Source of the DNA: Parvibacter caecicola
Lineage (GTDB): Bacteria > Actinomycetota > Coriobacteriia > Coriobacteriales > Eggerthellaceae
DNA: 64,000 nt
Direction: 5' to 3'
Assembly (NCBI RefSeq): GCF_003725335.1
Contig: NZ_QIBY01000003.1
Span: forward strand, 62,001 to 126,000
Shown here one piece after another: positions 25,368-34,600 of this stretch. Numbering within the stretch: position 1 is the stretch's first letter; every line of letters starts with the position of its first letter. Made by a program: the position numbers and the translations under genes. Below the pieces are notes generated by a model. It saw only the letters and a list, made by a program, of their open reading frames with translations, was not told the DNA's origin and ran no database searches.

Positions 25368-28286
25368 ATGACAAGACTCAATCTTGCCCGTCGAAGCTTC
25401 CTTAAGCTTTCCGCCGCAACGGGTGCGGCGATGGCCGTTGCGGGAGGCACCGCGTCGGCTGCGTTTGGCGAAGCGCCAGCAGGCGCTTCGCCAAAAGGGG
25501 AAACCAAGGTGATTCGCAGCTTCTGCCGTGCCTGCGGAAAAATGGAGTGTCCCAACTGGGTGACTGTCCAAAACGGCCGCGTGGTAAGCATTTCTGGAGA
25601 CGAGAGCGCCTGCACCAGCCGCGGCAATCTGTGCGTAAAGGGCCGCACCGCCATGCAGCAGCTTTACCACCCCGACCGCGTGAAGTACCCGATGCGCCGC
25701 ACCAATCCCAAAGGCGAAGACCCCGGCTGGGTGCGCATCAGCTGGGACGAGGCCATAAGCTCCATCGCGAAGGGTGTGCAGGAGTGCCGCGACAAATACG
25801 GCAACCACACGGTGAAAATTCTTCACGGCACCAGCCGCATCACCACCTACGGCATCGAAGGGCTATCGCAGGGCCTGCAAACCTCCAACATCGGCAACAC
25901 TGCCGGGCAGATCTGCAAAGGTCCCCGCGAGTTCTCCGGAGCCATCACCGCCTACATGGGTGTTCATTGGATTAACCTCTCCGACCATCCCAAAGTATTT
26001 TTCCAGTGGGGATCCGACCAGGAAGTTTCCAACTACGACAACGCCTGCCGCGTAACAGTTGACGCCTATAATTTCGCCGAGCGCTCCATCTGTGTTGGGC
26101 CGCGTACTCAGAACCTGGGCAAAGAGACCGACTTGCAGTTGCACCTGCGCCCCGGCACCGACGACTTCCTCGCCTTGGGCATGATCAATCTGCTGGTGAA
26201 CGAAAAGAAAACCTATGACCAGCTGTTCGTGAAAAAGTGGACTAACGCGCCTTTCCTCTATGTCGCAGACAAGGCTCCGGCGGAATTCACCTGGGAGTAC
26301 TGTCCCTATGAAACCGGCGTGGGATTCTATCCGCTGAACCTGCGCACGCAGCTCCTTACCGAGGCCGACCTAGTAGAGGGCGGCAGCCCCAAGCGCTTCA
26401 TGGTGTGGGACAGCACCACAGGAAAGCCCATCTATTTCGACAGCGAAACTGCGCTTTGGGAAGGCGAGACCGAATACCTGGCCCCAACGGAGTTCCAGCC
26501 GGCGGGCCTGGATAACACCGGCACCCTTGTCATCGACCCCGGCCTGCCGCTCCAGATAGACCCGGCCCTTGAAGGAGAATTCACCGTAACGCTCAAAGAC
26601 GGCACCGCGGTTACAGCCGTTCCGGTTTGGCAGAAGTATTGCGACCACCTGTCACAGTACGACCCCGCAACCGTTGCCGCCACCTGCGACATTCCCGAAG
26701 ATCAGCTGCGGCAGGCGGTGGACATCTACTGCGCTGAGCCGAACTTGGGCGGCATCTCCTACAACCTGCCCACCGAACACGCCGCCAACTCCATACAAAC
26801 CACCCGCTCAATCCTGGCTCTGTCCGCCCTCATGGGCAACGTCGACAACGTGGGCGGCAACTGCGGCGGCCACGGTCAAGACGGCAACTACCACAACTAT
26901 TTCATGTACTGCGTGCCCTTCGGCCAGCCCAGCCTGCCCCTAAACGAGTTGGAAAAAATTGCCGGCGTGGAGAAATTCCCCCTGCTTCCCTGGGCCACTA
27001 AGTGCCAAGGCGCGGCGAACTTCCACGACACCACTTCGGCCACCGACATGATCCTGACCGGCAACCCCTACCCCATTCGCTGCATGATCTCCGATACCGG
27101 CTCTCACTTCCATGCCGCCAATGCCACCAAGAACTGGGAGGCTTACAAGACGTTGGATTTCTACTGGGGCAGCGAACTGTGGTTCAGCCCCACCATTGAG
27201 TTGGCGGACATCATTACCCCGGCAGCGCACTTCCTGGAAATCGGGTGCGTGCGCTCTTCCCAAGGAGCAGAGAAGGGCTACGGCATCATGGTGCCGTGCG
27301 TGGAGCCCCTCGCTGAAGCCGAATGGGACGCCACAACGTGCGTCCGCGTGGCCGAGGCCCTGAATCTGGGATGGTGGCCCACGAAGAAGGAGTTCGCTCC
27401 CCCCTTCTGGCCCGAAGAATGGCTGGACAGCGAGTACCCCACCGCACAGCAGATGCACGAACTGGAAGTGCTCCCCGTTGTAATGGGCATGAACCTGCCC
27501 GGGCACAATGGCAGCCGGCTGGAGTTCAGCAGCTGGGATGACGCGGTGCAACAATACCAAGAGCACGGCCAGTGGAACCTACGGGAAGTGAGCCCCATCG
27601 GTTACTACAGGCGCTACATCAATGGCTACATCCGCACCGACGGACTTCCCGGGTTCGGCACCCCCACGACCAAATTCGAGCTTTTCTCTACCGTCCTGGA
27701 AACCTACCATCCCGGCGAAGAATGGCCGATTGCCCGCGAACCCCAGTACAGCCCCTACTCTACCCCCGACTTGTACCAGGAATACCCCATCATCTTCACC
27801 TCGGGCCGTCGCAACCCCTTGTTCTTCCACTCCGAAGGGCGACAGGTGCCGATGCTGCGCGAGCAAAGCCCCGTCCCCTGTTTCCAGATCAACCCCGAAA
27901 CCGCCAAAGAGCTTGGCATCGAGCAAGGCGATTGGTGCTGGATTGAAAGCCCCAAGGGCAAGATTCGGGAAGTTGCCGACCTATTCTACGGCATCAAGCC
28001 GGGCACCATTGAAGCCGATCACGGCTGGTGGTATCCGGAACTTCCCGCCCCCACCCACGGGTTCGATTTGTCCAACGCCAACGTGATGGTGGACGAGTAC
28101 GTGCAAGACCCCATCATCGGCTCCACGAATCTTCGCGCCTATCTGGTGAAGGTGTACAAGGCAACGCCGGAGAACTCACCTTATGGCGACCCGGTGCCCC
28201 GCGCCACCGAAGATGGAACCCCCATCATTTCCACCCCCGACGACGAGCGGCTCAAGCGCTGGCTGCCCAACTACGAGGAGGCTTAA
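25368..28286 (+). CDS. Tat-exported bis-MGD molybdenum oxidoreductase, catechol-dehydroxylase (Dadh)-like
   Basis: A 972-residue catalytic subunit. A Tat signal (ARRSFLK at residues 7-13, hydrophobic stretch to AFGEA) sends the folded enzyme outside. The 4Fe-4S ligands are Cys53, 56, 61 and 89; the CxxC-x4-C spacing in CRACGKMEC is shared with the enzyme at 42322. MopB motifs follow: NPKGEDPGWVRISWDEA, QICKGPREFSGAI, VFFQWGSDQEVSNYDN, HLRPGTDDFLALGM and a C-terminal molydopterin-binding domain (ITTGR-like IFTSGRRNPLFFHSE). It resembles Eggerthella dopamine dehydroxylase and relatives, but the actual substrate cannot be assigned. Start follows GAGAGGAGGAGAA. The ferredoxin subunit gene starts two bases after its stop. 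Confidence 0.9.
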   Translation: MTRLNLARRSFLKLSAATGAAMAVAGGTASAAFGEAPAGASPKGETKVIRSFCRACGKMECPNWVTVQNGRVVSISGDESACTSRGNLCVKGRTAMQQLYHPDRVKYPMRRTNPKGEDPGWVRISWDEAISSIAKGVQECRDKYGNHTVKILHGTSRITTYGIEGLSQGLQTSNIGNTAGQICKGPREFSGAITAYMGVHWINLSDHPKVFFQWGSDQEVSNYDNACRVTVDAYNFAERSICVGPRTQNLGKETDLQLHLRPGTDDFLALGMINLLVNEKKTYDQLFVKKWTNAPFLYVADKAPAEFTWEYCPYETGVGFYPLNLRTQLLTEADLVEGGSPKRFMVWDSTTGKPIYFDSETALWEGETEYLAPTEFQPAGLDNTGTLVIDPGLPLQIDPALEGEFTVTLKDGTAVTAVPVWQKYCDHLSQYDPATVAATCDIPEDQLRQAVDIYCAEPNLGGISYNLPTEHAANSIQTTRSILALSALMGNVDNVGGNCGGHGQDGNYHNYFMYCVPFGQPSLPLNELEKIAGVEKFPLLPWATKCQGAANFHDTTSATDMILTGNPYPIRCMISDTGSHFHAANATKNWEAYKTLDFYWGSELWFSPTIELADIITPAAHFLEIGCVRSSQGAEKGYGIMVPCVEPLAEAEWDATTCVRVAEALNLGWWPTKKEFAPPFWPEEWLDSEYPTAQQMHELEVLPVVMGMNLPGHNGSRLEFSSWDDAVQQYQEHGQWNLREVSPIGYYRRYINGYIRTDGLPGFGTPTTKFELFSTVLETYHPGEEWPIAREPQYSPYSTPDLYQEYPIIFTSGRRNPLFFHSEGRQVPMLREQSPVPCFQINPETAKELGIEQGDWCWIESPKGKIREVADLFYGIKPGTIEADHGWWYPELPAPTHGFDLSNANVMVDEYVQDPIIGSTNLRAYLVKVYKATPENSPYGDPVPRATEDGTPIISTPDDERLKRWLPNYEEA

Positions 28287-28287
28287 G

Positions 28288-28932
28288 ATGACCCAATACG
28301 CAATTGTCACCGACCTGAACCGTTGCGTGCAGTGCCAAAACTGCAGCGTTTCGTGCAAGATGGCCAACAACGTTCCATTGGCGAATTACTGGACCAAGGT
28401 GCTTCGCATCGGCCCCATGCCCACCCCCGGCGGCTCTGGCCAATTTCCCGATGTGGAGTTTTATTCCATTCCCGTTGGATGCCAGCATTGTGAGAACCCC
28501 GCCTGCGTAGAGGTGTGCCCCACCGAGGCCAGCCACAAGTTGGCCGACGGCACGGTGCAGGTGGACAAGGAGAAGTGCATCGGCTGCCAGTTTTGCGCCA
28601 TGGCCTGCCCTTACGGCGTGCGCTACTTAAACGAAGAGGAGCGGGTAGTGGAAAAATGCACCCTCTGCGAGCAGAAAACCGCCCAAGGGGACTTGCCCGA
28701 ATGCGTGCGCCAGTGCCAGGGCCGTGCCCGTTTCTTTGGCGACCTTGATCAGGGTATCGAATCGTTCCGCGGACCTAAGTGGGGCTCCGAAGACACCGAG
28801 TTCCTGCTCATTGGGGAGACGAGCAAGCCTTGGACAGAGGCAGATGTCCACGAGCTTCCCAATGTGGGTAACAATCCGGCATTTCGCTACATCTTGCGAG
28901 GCCGCACCTGGTACGGGGATGCGAAGAAATAG
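28288..28932 (+). CDS. Ferredoxin-type (4x 4Fe-4S) electron-transfer subunit of Mo enzyme 1
   Basis: A 214-residue DmsB-like protein with four cysteine groups: CVQCQNCSVSC, CQHCENPACVEVC, CIGCQFCAMACPYGV, and CTLCEQKTAQGDLPECVRQC. It has no signal peptide and would be co-exported with the Tat-bearing partner. It passes electrons from a donor to the Mo site. It is strongly similar along its length to the protein at 41656, including KCIGCQFCAMACPY and RYLNEEERVVEKCTLCEQK. Start at 28288 has GAGGAGG overlapping the preceding stop. No membrane anchor gene follows; an intrinsic terminator lies 57 bases on. Confidence 0.93.
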   Translation: MTQYAIVTDLNRCVQCQNCSVSCKMANNVPLANYWTKVLRIGPMPTPGGSGQFPDVEFYSIPVGCQHCENPACVEVCPTEASHKLADGTVQVDKEKCIGCQFCAMACPYGVRYLNEEERVVEKCTLCEQKTAQGDLPECVRQCQGRARFFGDLDQGIESFRGPKWGSEDTEFLLIGETSKPWTEADVHELPNVGNNPAFRYILRGRTWYGDAKK

Positions 28933-28988
28933 ACCCGTCGGGCAGCCTCCTCTTTGAGAAGGCGCGCGAACGGCACATTGCAAAATTG

Positions 28989-29022
28989 GGGCTCTGGGCG
29001 ATGGACGCGCAGAGCCCTTTCT
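28989..29022 (+). terminator. Intrinsic terminator after Mo module 1
   Basis: GGGCTCTG (28989-28996) pairs with CAGAGCCC (29010-29017), loop of 13 bases, followed by TTTCTGTT. It lies 57 bases after the ferredoxin-subunit stop. Confidence 0.65.
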
Positions 29023-29139
29023 GTTGCAGGAATCGCGACAGAAGCCGGGGATTTGCACGTACCGCGGATGGCGCGGGCGCAGCAGGAAAGAGCCCGCAGC
29101 TGGATCCGGCCCAACCGGCGTTGGTCCAGATGGCGGCCC

Positions 29140-30555
29140 CTACTCCCCTGCAGCCGCCTCGTCCTCAGGGCCTCCGTAGGGGCGCTTGCGCATAAAGGCG
29201 GCGTAGGCTGCAGCTGCGGCCAGGCCACAGGCGCAAATCACCGCCGCCACCGCCATGGCGGTGCCGAAGCCCTGCGAGGCCGCCCAGGCCAACGGCGCGC
29301 CGGCCTGCTGGGCCGCCCCCGTAACCGAGCTCATCACCCCCACATACAAAGCAGGCCCCAGGCAAGCGGCCAGCTGCAACGCCATGCCCATCAGCGACAC
29401 CCCGTGGGAGTGCAGCTGCGGCGAAAGGCGCCGCAGCCCCGCCGTCTGCGACGGGGAGAGCAGCATGCCGGTGCCCAAATATCCCAGGAAAACGCCTCCC
29501 ACTACCAACGGCATGACGGGCAGCAGCGCGCCGGCCACCATCATCAGCAGCCCCATCAGCGCGATGGCCATGCCTAGCGGCATCAGCGGCCACTCGCCCC
29601 GCCGGTCCAGCTGACGGCCCGATACCACGGCGGCCCCCGCATGGGCACACACCGGCAACAGCAGCATCAGCCCCGCCATGGAAGCGCTCATGCCCGCCGC
29701 TTGTTCGAAGTACAAAGGCGTCACCACCGAAAGCGAGAAGTAGGTCATCATGGTTACCATCACCAGCACCGCCGCCGGCCAAAACGCCCGCAAGCGCAGC
29801 GGCTTCAGGGAAACCAGCGGGTGGCTGCACCGCTGCTGCCGCAGGGCAAACGCCGCCAGCAACGCCACCGCCAGCGCCATTTCCCCCAACCCGGCCACGG
29901 GCTGCGACGACACCGCCGCCAGCCCCACCGACAACAGCGTTACGCCGCCGGCCATCAAAAGCGCCGACAGCCCGTCGAAACGGCCCCGCACTGGCTGGCG
30001 CTCGTCGCGCACCACAAACCAGCCCAGAATCGCAAACAGCACGCCGAAGTCCAGCGGCACGCAGAACACGCTGGCCCAGCCGAACCGCGACACCAGAAAA
30101 CCGGTCACAATGGGGGCGGTTGCCGGCCCGATGGTGATCATGGAAGAGCCCAGCGCCAAACAGGCGCCCAGGTTCTGCCGGGGCACCCGCTCCACCACCA
30201 CGTTCATCATGAGGGGAATGAACACCCCCGCCCCCAGCGCCTGCACAATGCGAAACAGCAGCAGCGGCACAAAACCGCCGGAGGCCATGCCCCCCAGCGA
30301 ACCCGCGATGTTCAAAGCCGCCGCCGCGAAAAACAGCGCCCGCAGTGAAAAGCGCCGGTACAGGTAGGCCATACAGGCCACCACCACCGTCACCACAATC
30401 ATGTAGCCCGTTACCAGCCATTGGGCCACCACGGCATCGATGGCAAATTGCCCCATAATGGAAACCAGAGCCATGTTCATAAGATTTTCGTTGAAACCGG
30501 CAATGAACGCGCAGCCGTATAAAACTACAAGCAGCATCCGTAGCGACGAGCCCAT
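29140..30555 (-). CDS. MFS drug-type transporter, DHA2 (EmrB/QacA)-like
   Basis: A 471-residue transporter with about 14 helices. Typical features: NENLMNMALVSIMGQF in helix 1, RRFSLRALF after helix 2, RIVQALGAGVFIPLMMNVV in helix 4, and the antiporter motif C-like GSSMITIGPATAPIVTGFLVSRFGW in helix 5. Probably proton-driven export; the substrate is unknown. ATG at 30555 sits behind a GAGAGGAATT-type Shine-Dalgarno. It stands alone, convergent with Mo module 1. A related DHA2-type protein is at 61076. Confidence 0.9.
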   Translation of the reverse strand: MGSSLRMLLVVLYGCAFIAGFNENLMNMALVSIMGQFAIDAVVAQWLVTGYMIVVTVVVACMAYLYRRFSLRALFFAAAALNIAGSLGGMASGGFVPLLLFRIVQALGAGVFIPLMMNVVVERVPRQNLGACLALGSSMITIGPATAPIVTGFLVSRFGWASVFCVPLDFGVLFAILGWFVVRDERQPVRGRFDGLSALLMAGGVTLLSVGLAAVSSQPVAGLGEMALAVALLAAFALRQQRCSHPLVSLKPLRLRAFWPAAVLVMVTMMTYFSLSVVTPLYFEQAAGMSASMAGLMLLLPVCAHAGAAVVSGRQLDRRGEWPLMPLGMAIALMGLLMMVAGALLPVMPLVVGGVFLGYLGTGMLLSPSQTAGLRRLSPQLHSHGVSLMGMALQLAACLGPALYVGVMSSVTGAAQQAGAPLAWAASQGFGTAMAVAAVICACGLAAAAAYAAFMRKRPYGGPEDEAAAGE

Positions 30556-30778
30556 GCTTTAATTCCTCTCAACCAAGTTGTTCAAATCTGCCATCCGAAA
30601 TGGCCGTCTCAAAGCAGCTTAGATGCGAGCGCATTGTGGACACTTCGCCGAGTTCTGCACTGGGTAAGTGTAACGCAAAAGCGGCGGCGCCCCGCCAACG
30701 AATCGGTTTCAAGGAAAGCGTATCGGTAACCACGGGCAACCACAGCGCCGCCCTCGCCCTCAAGGGCGCCCGGGCCGT

Positions 30779-31300
30779 CTACCGGGCGGGCGGGTCGAGC
30801 GGATCGTGAGGACGGCGGACGAAGCGCCACACGATGCGCTCCGTTTCCGGCAACTGCTTCGGCTTCAGCTGATGCTCCCACAGCACCAGCACCTTCCAGC
30901 CCATGGCCTCCAAATCCCGCAGGTTCTGCTGGTCCCGTTCAATGTTGCGGGCGAACTTCGCCTCCCAGTAGTCCACGTTCTTCTTCGGCACAGCCATGTG
31001 GCACTGAGGGCAGCGGTGCCAAAAGCAACCCATCACGAAAATGGCCAGCTTGCGGCCGGGAAACGCCACATCCGGGCGGCCTGGCGCCTTTGCCCAATCG
31101 GTGCGGTACCCGGTGTAGCCCATGCGCCGCAGCAGCTGGCGCAGCTTCACTTCCGGCTTGGTGTCGCGCCGTTTGTTGGACTGCATCGACTTGCGGGTGG
31201 CGGTGCTCACCACCCCGAAATTGTAGCGCTCTTTCGAGACCAGCTTCGATGTGGCAAATTCGGATTGCGGATTGTCTTCAGATGCGTGCATGACAACCAT
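30779..31300 (-). CDS. vsr: Very short patch repair (Vsr) endonuclease
   Basis: A protein of about 173 residues matching Vsr, which nicks at T:G mismatches arising from 5-methylcytosine deamination. Recognisable: SMQSNKRRDTKPEVKLRQLLRRMGYTGYRTD, PGRPDVAFPGRKLAIFVMGCFWHRCPQC (active-site Asp and the zinc/His-Cys region) and NIERDQQNLRDLEAMGWKVLVLWE. The start is uncertain: ATG at 31300 or 31291, neither with a clear ribosome site. No cytosine methyltransferase gene is in the window, so the usual dcm partner is elsewhere or missing. Isolated between two unrelated genes. Confidence 0.9.
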   Translation of the reverse strand: MVVMHASEDNPQSEFATSKLVSKERYNFGVVSTATRKSMQSNKRRDTKPEVKLRQLLRRMGYTGYRTDWAKAPGRPDVAFPGRKLAIFVMGCFWHRCPQCHMAVPKKNVDYWEAKFARNIERDQQNLRDLEAMGWKVLVLWEHQLKPKQLPETERIVWRFVRRPHDPLDPPAR

Positions 31301-31435
31301 TATAGACTGCAGGGGCGCAAAGCAAGCCAGCGCCGCAACCGGCACCGGGCTCGCGACCAACATCCGAATTGCAGCCAATGGCAAACCCCGTTAAAACTCC
31401 AAGCTAGAAAGTATCGTTTTATGGCTTCTGAGAAG

Positions 31436-31446
31436 CCCCCCCCCCC
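31436..31446. repeat. Poly-C tract (C11) upstream of the surface protein
   Basis: Eleven consecutive C, 155 bases before the ATG at 31601. The rest of 31301-31600 is AT-richer and holds runs of A7 and T5 (about 31490-31504) and a TATAGA at 31562-31567 that could be a -10. Possible slippage site. Confidence 0.7.
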
Positions 31447-31600
31447 GAATTTTACGGGCAAAAACGGCTTTTATCTGCACTTTTACCAAAAAAAGGGGTT
31501 TTTCTCGGCATGCGTTTGCGCTAGCATCTGCCCTAAGATTCTCCCGCCCTAGTCTGGGGGCTATAGACAGAGGGCGGCTGCACTACTCAGAGGAGCACGC

Positions 31601-34600
31601 ATGTCCGAAACGCACATCATTTCACGGAACTGGAAGCACAAGAAACACCGCACTACCCAAGCTTTGTCGGTGGTGGTTTCTCTCACATTGGCGCTATCGT
31701 TGTTCGGCGCCGCCGGGCTGCCGGCGTTCGCGGAACCAGCAGCCGACGAATTCGAAACCCCCATCAGCGACGTGCTTATGAACGAAGCCGACGAAACCAC
31801 TGGCAACGAATTTGCGCAGACCCCCCCCCATTCGTTAAATTCCGATTCCGGGGAGCAAAGTCAACCGCAAGATGAGGGCGAAGCCATCGGAGCCGAAGAA
31901 GCCAAAGCGAATGAGGTTCCTGACGAAGACGAGACCATTCTCGACATCCCTGCTGTCACCGACTTGAGCGACGGGGACGAAAGCCCAAGTGCCCGCACTT
32001 CCGCCCGAAGCATCTCCGATGCAGCGCTTGCCAAGCACGTGGTGGAGGGCGTAAACCCCGAAAACACCGTGGTCAACCTGTTCAACTACAGCACCGGCGT
32101 TTTCCGCGATAGCAGCTGGCGCCCCGACCTCAACGGTAGTGACACCATCAGCGCCACTGGCAATGCCACACCCGCCGTTAACTATCAAACCTGGCTAAAC
32201 AACTCCACCGGCATCAATTACGGACACTTGCTCACTTTCGGCGACGGCATGCGCCACCTGGGTTACTGGAACCAAGGTATTGTGGCGTCTTATGGCGACA
32301 TTGCCCTCGAACGTCCCGGCATGCAGAACATTGTGGCGCCGCTGCTCACCGACGGCTATCCCAGCATCAACGACGACGAAACCTCCGTGGGCCCCAACGG
32401 CGCTGAGCTGGGCGGTTACAACTCCAATCCGCCCCTGTACTCCACGGCATGGCGTACGCTAACGTCCGGCGGAATCCCCTACAAAGAAATGATTTACTGG
32501 AATGCGGGTCCCGATTTCCAGGCCAGCGGACAAGGAACATTCGAAAACCCCAGATTCAATCCCGTCAAAGCCACCAACGTCAGCAAGGCGGTACAGGCGC
32601 GCGTGGTGAAACCGGGGCTTGATTCCAGCGACAACGGCGAAGACGGCACCTATACCCTTACCCCCGAACAACTGTCGCTGAAATACTTGTTCGACCCCGC
32701 CGTACCCCACGGCGGCAAGAAGTCCTACAGCAACGTCACCGGCCTGTTCCAGGTGGACGACGAAGGCTATTACTACTACAACATGCGCGACAACTTCGCA
32801 GAATTCGTAAATGCGCCCACCACCATCGACGGCGAAGCCAGCAGTGGCCATTTCGTGCTTTACGACGCTCCCGCCGGCCTGCGTACCGACGGCACCGACA
32901 GCGTCGGCAACTTCTTCCCTTTCAACAAAGCTGCCGATGTTTTCAGCGAAAAAGACGGCAAGCTGGTCAACCTGCTTAACGCCAGCAACAGCTATGAAGA
33001 AACCGCCGCCAGCAAGCCCTTCGCCGACCATCACTTGGGCATGACCATGGAAACCAATTTCCGCCAGCCGGTAAAAGGCCTGGTAGGCGGCAAGCCCATG
33101 ACCTTCGAATTCGTTGGCGATGACGACGTGTGGGTGTTCATCGACGACGTGCTGGTGCTGGATTTGGGCGGCATCCATTCGGAGCTGTATGGAACCATCG
33201 ACTTTTCCACTGGCGATGTGAACCTGGGCACTGCCTTCAACTCCAATGGCAAGATTTACGATGCCGACGGCAACTACATCACCGAGCCCGTAATCAAGAC
33301 CACCATCAAAGACATGTTCACCCGCGCTGGCAAGGCTGACGGCACCCAGTGGAACGGCAACGCCTTCGCCTCCAGCACCTCTCACACCTTGAAGATGTTC
33401 TACCTTGAGCGTGGCAACTACGACTCGTCCATCGCTGTTCGCTTCAACCTGCAGCAGGCACTGTACCAGCAGATTAAGAAAGTAGACCAAGACGGAAAAC
33501 CGCTGGAAGGAGCCGAGTTTGAGCTGTACTCGGTGGAAACCCCCGCCGGAATCAACGCCCAGAACGCCAGCACGGTTGAACTTGCCGACGTGACCCCTAA
33601 AAAGCTGGAAGCCACCGTCACCACCGACGCAAACGGCGAGGCGAAGTTCGTGGACAACGTAACCTCTCGCGGCGACAAGCTGGAGCCCTTCAATTTTGCC
33701 GATCGCTACAACGCCGACACCCAGGAGGGGCTGCTGTACATCCTGCGGGAAAAGAAAGCACCTGACGGATACAAGCCTCTGCCCACTGATATGCTGGTGC
33801 GCTTCGATCCCGAACGCACCATTCTCATAGTGAACAACCGCTACCAAACTGGCGCCTACGCCAGTTTCAACAGCTACGTTAACGGCATCACCGGATCCAC
33901 CTTCTACGGGCAAGTCGGCGAAGACGGCGGCTTGGTGGAGTACATCCCCGGCACCCCGCCCGTTTCCGAAGAGACGCAAAAGAACGGCCTGGTAGTTACC
34001 GTACCCATGTTGAAAAAGCAAACGGGCAACAAGCTATGGCTGCCTCTGTACGGCGACAACCTCACCGGCTTCCAAACAGTGGAGTACCCAGAGGACGTCA
34101 ACCTAGACGACCCGGCCCAGTACCGACTGGCCGCCCGCGAGGTTACGTTGAAGGCTGCCCTCATGCAAGCCGCAACCGCCTACGCCAGTGACGGTCAAGC
34201 ATGGCACCTGAACTGGGACAACGAATCGAAACGCCTCACCGCCACACTGGAGAACCTGCCCGGCCGCGCCGACCGTTATCTGAACACCAACCCCGAGGGC
34301 GACATGCGCATGTTCTATGCCATCATCACCCCCGAAGCGCTAGCGAAGACCCTGGGGGAAACAGAGGCGGTAATTGCTTCCATGTCCGCTGATGAGAAAT
34401 ACCGTGCGCTGGGCGAGATGGCCTACAACATCTTGAACCACACCAACTCCACCAGCGCTCCCGAATTTCAAGAGCTGATCGACACCATAAACCCCGGCAC
34501 CGCCAGCTCCACCTACGACCAGCGGGGCTACACTCCCCTCGACTCGCGCCAATTCATTCGCAACTTCCGTTCGGTGCTCTACATTCCCAACGAGCAGCGG

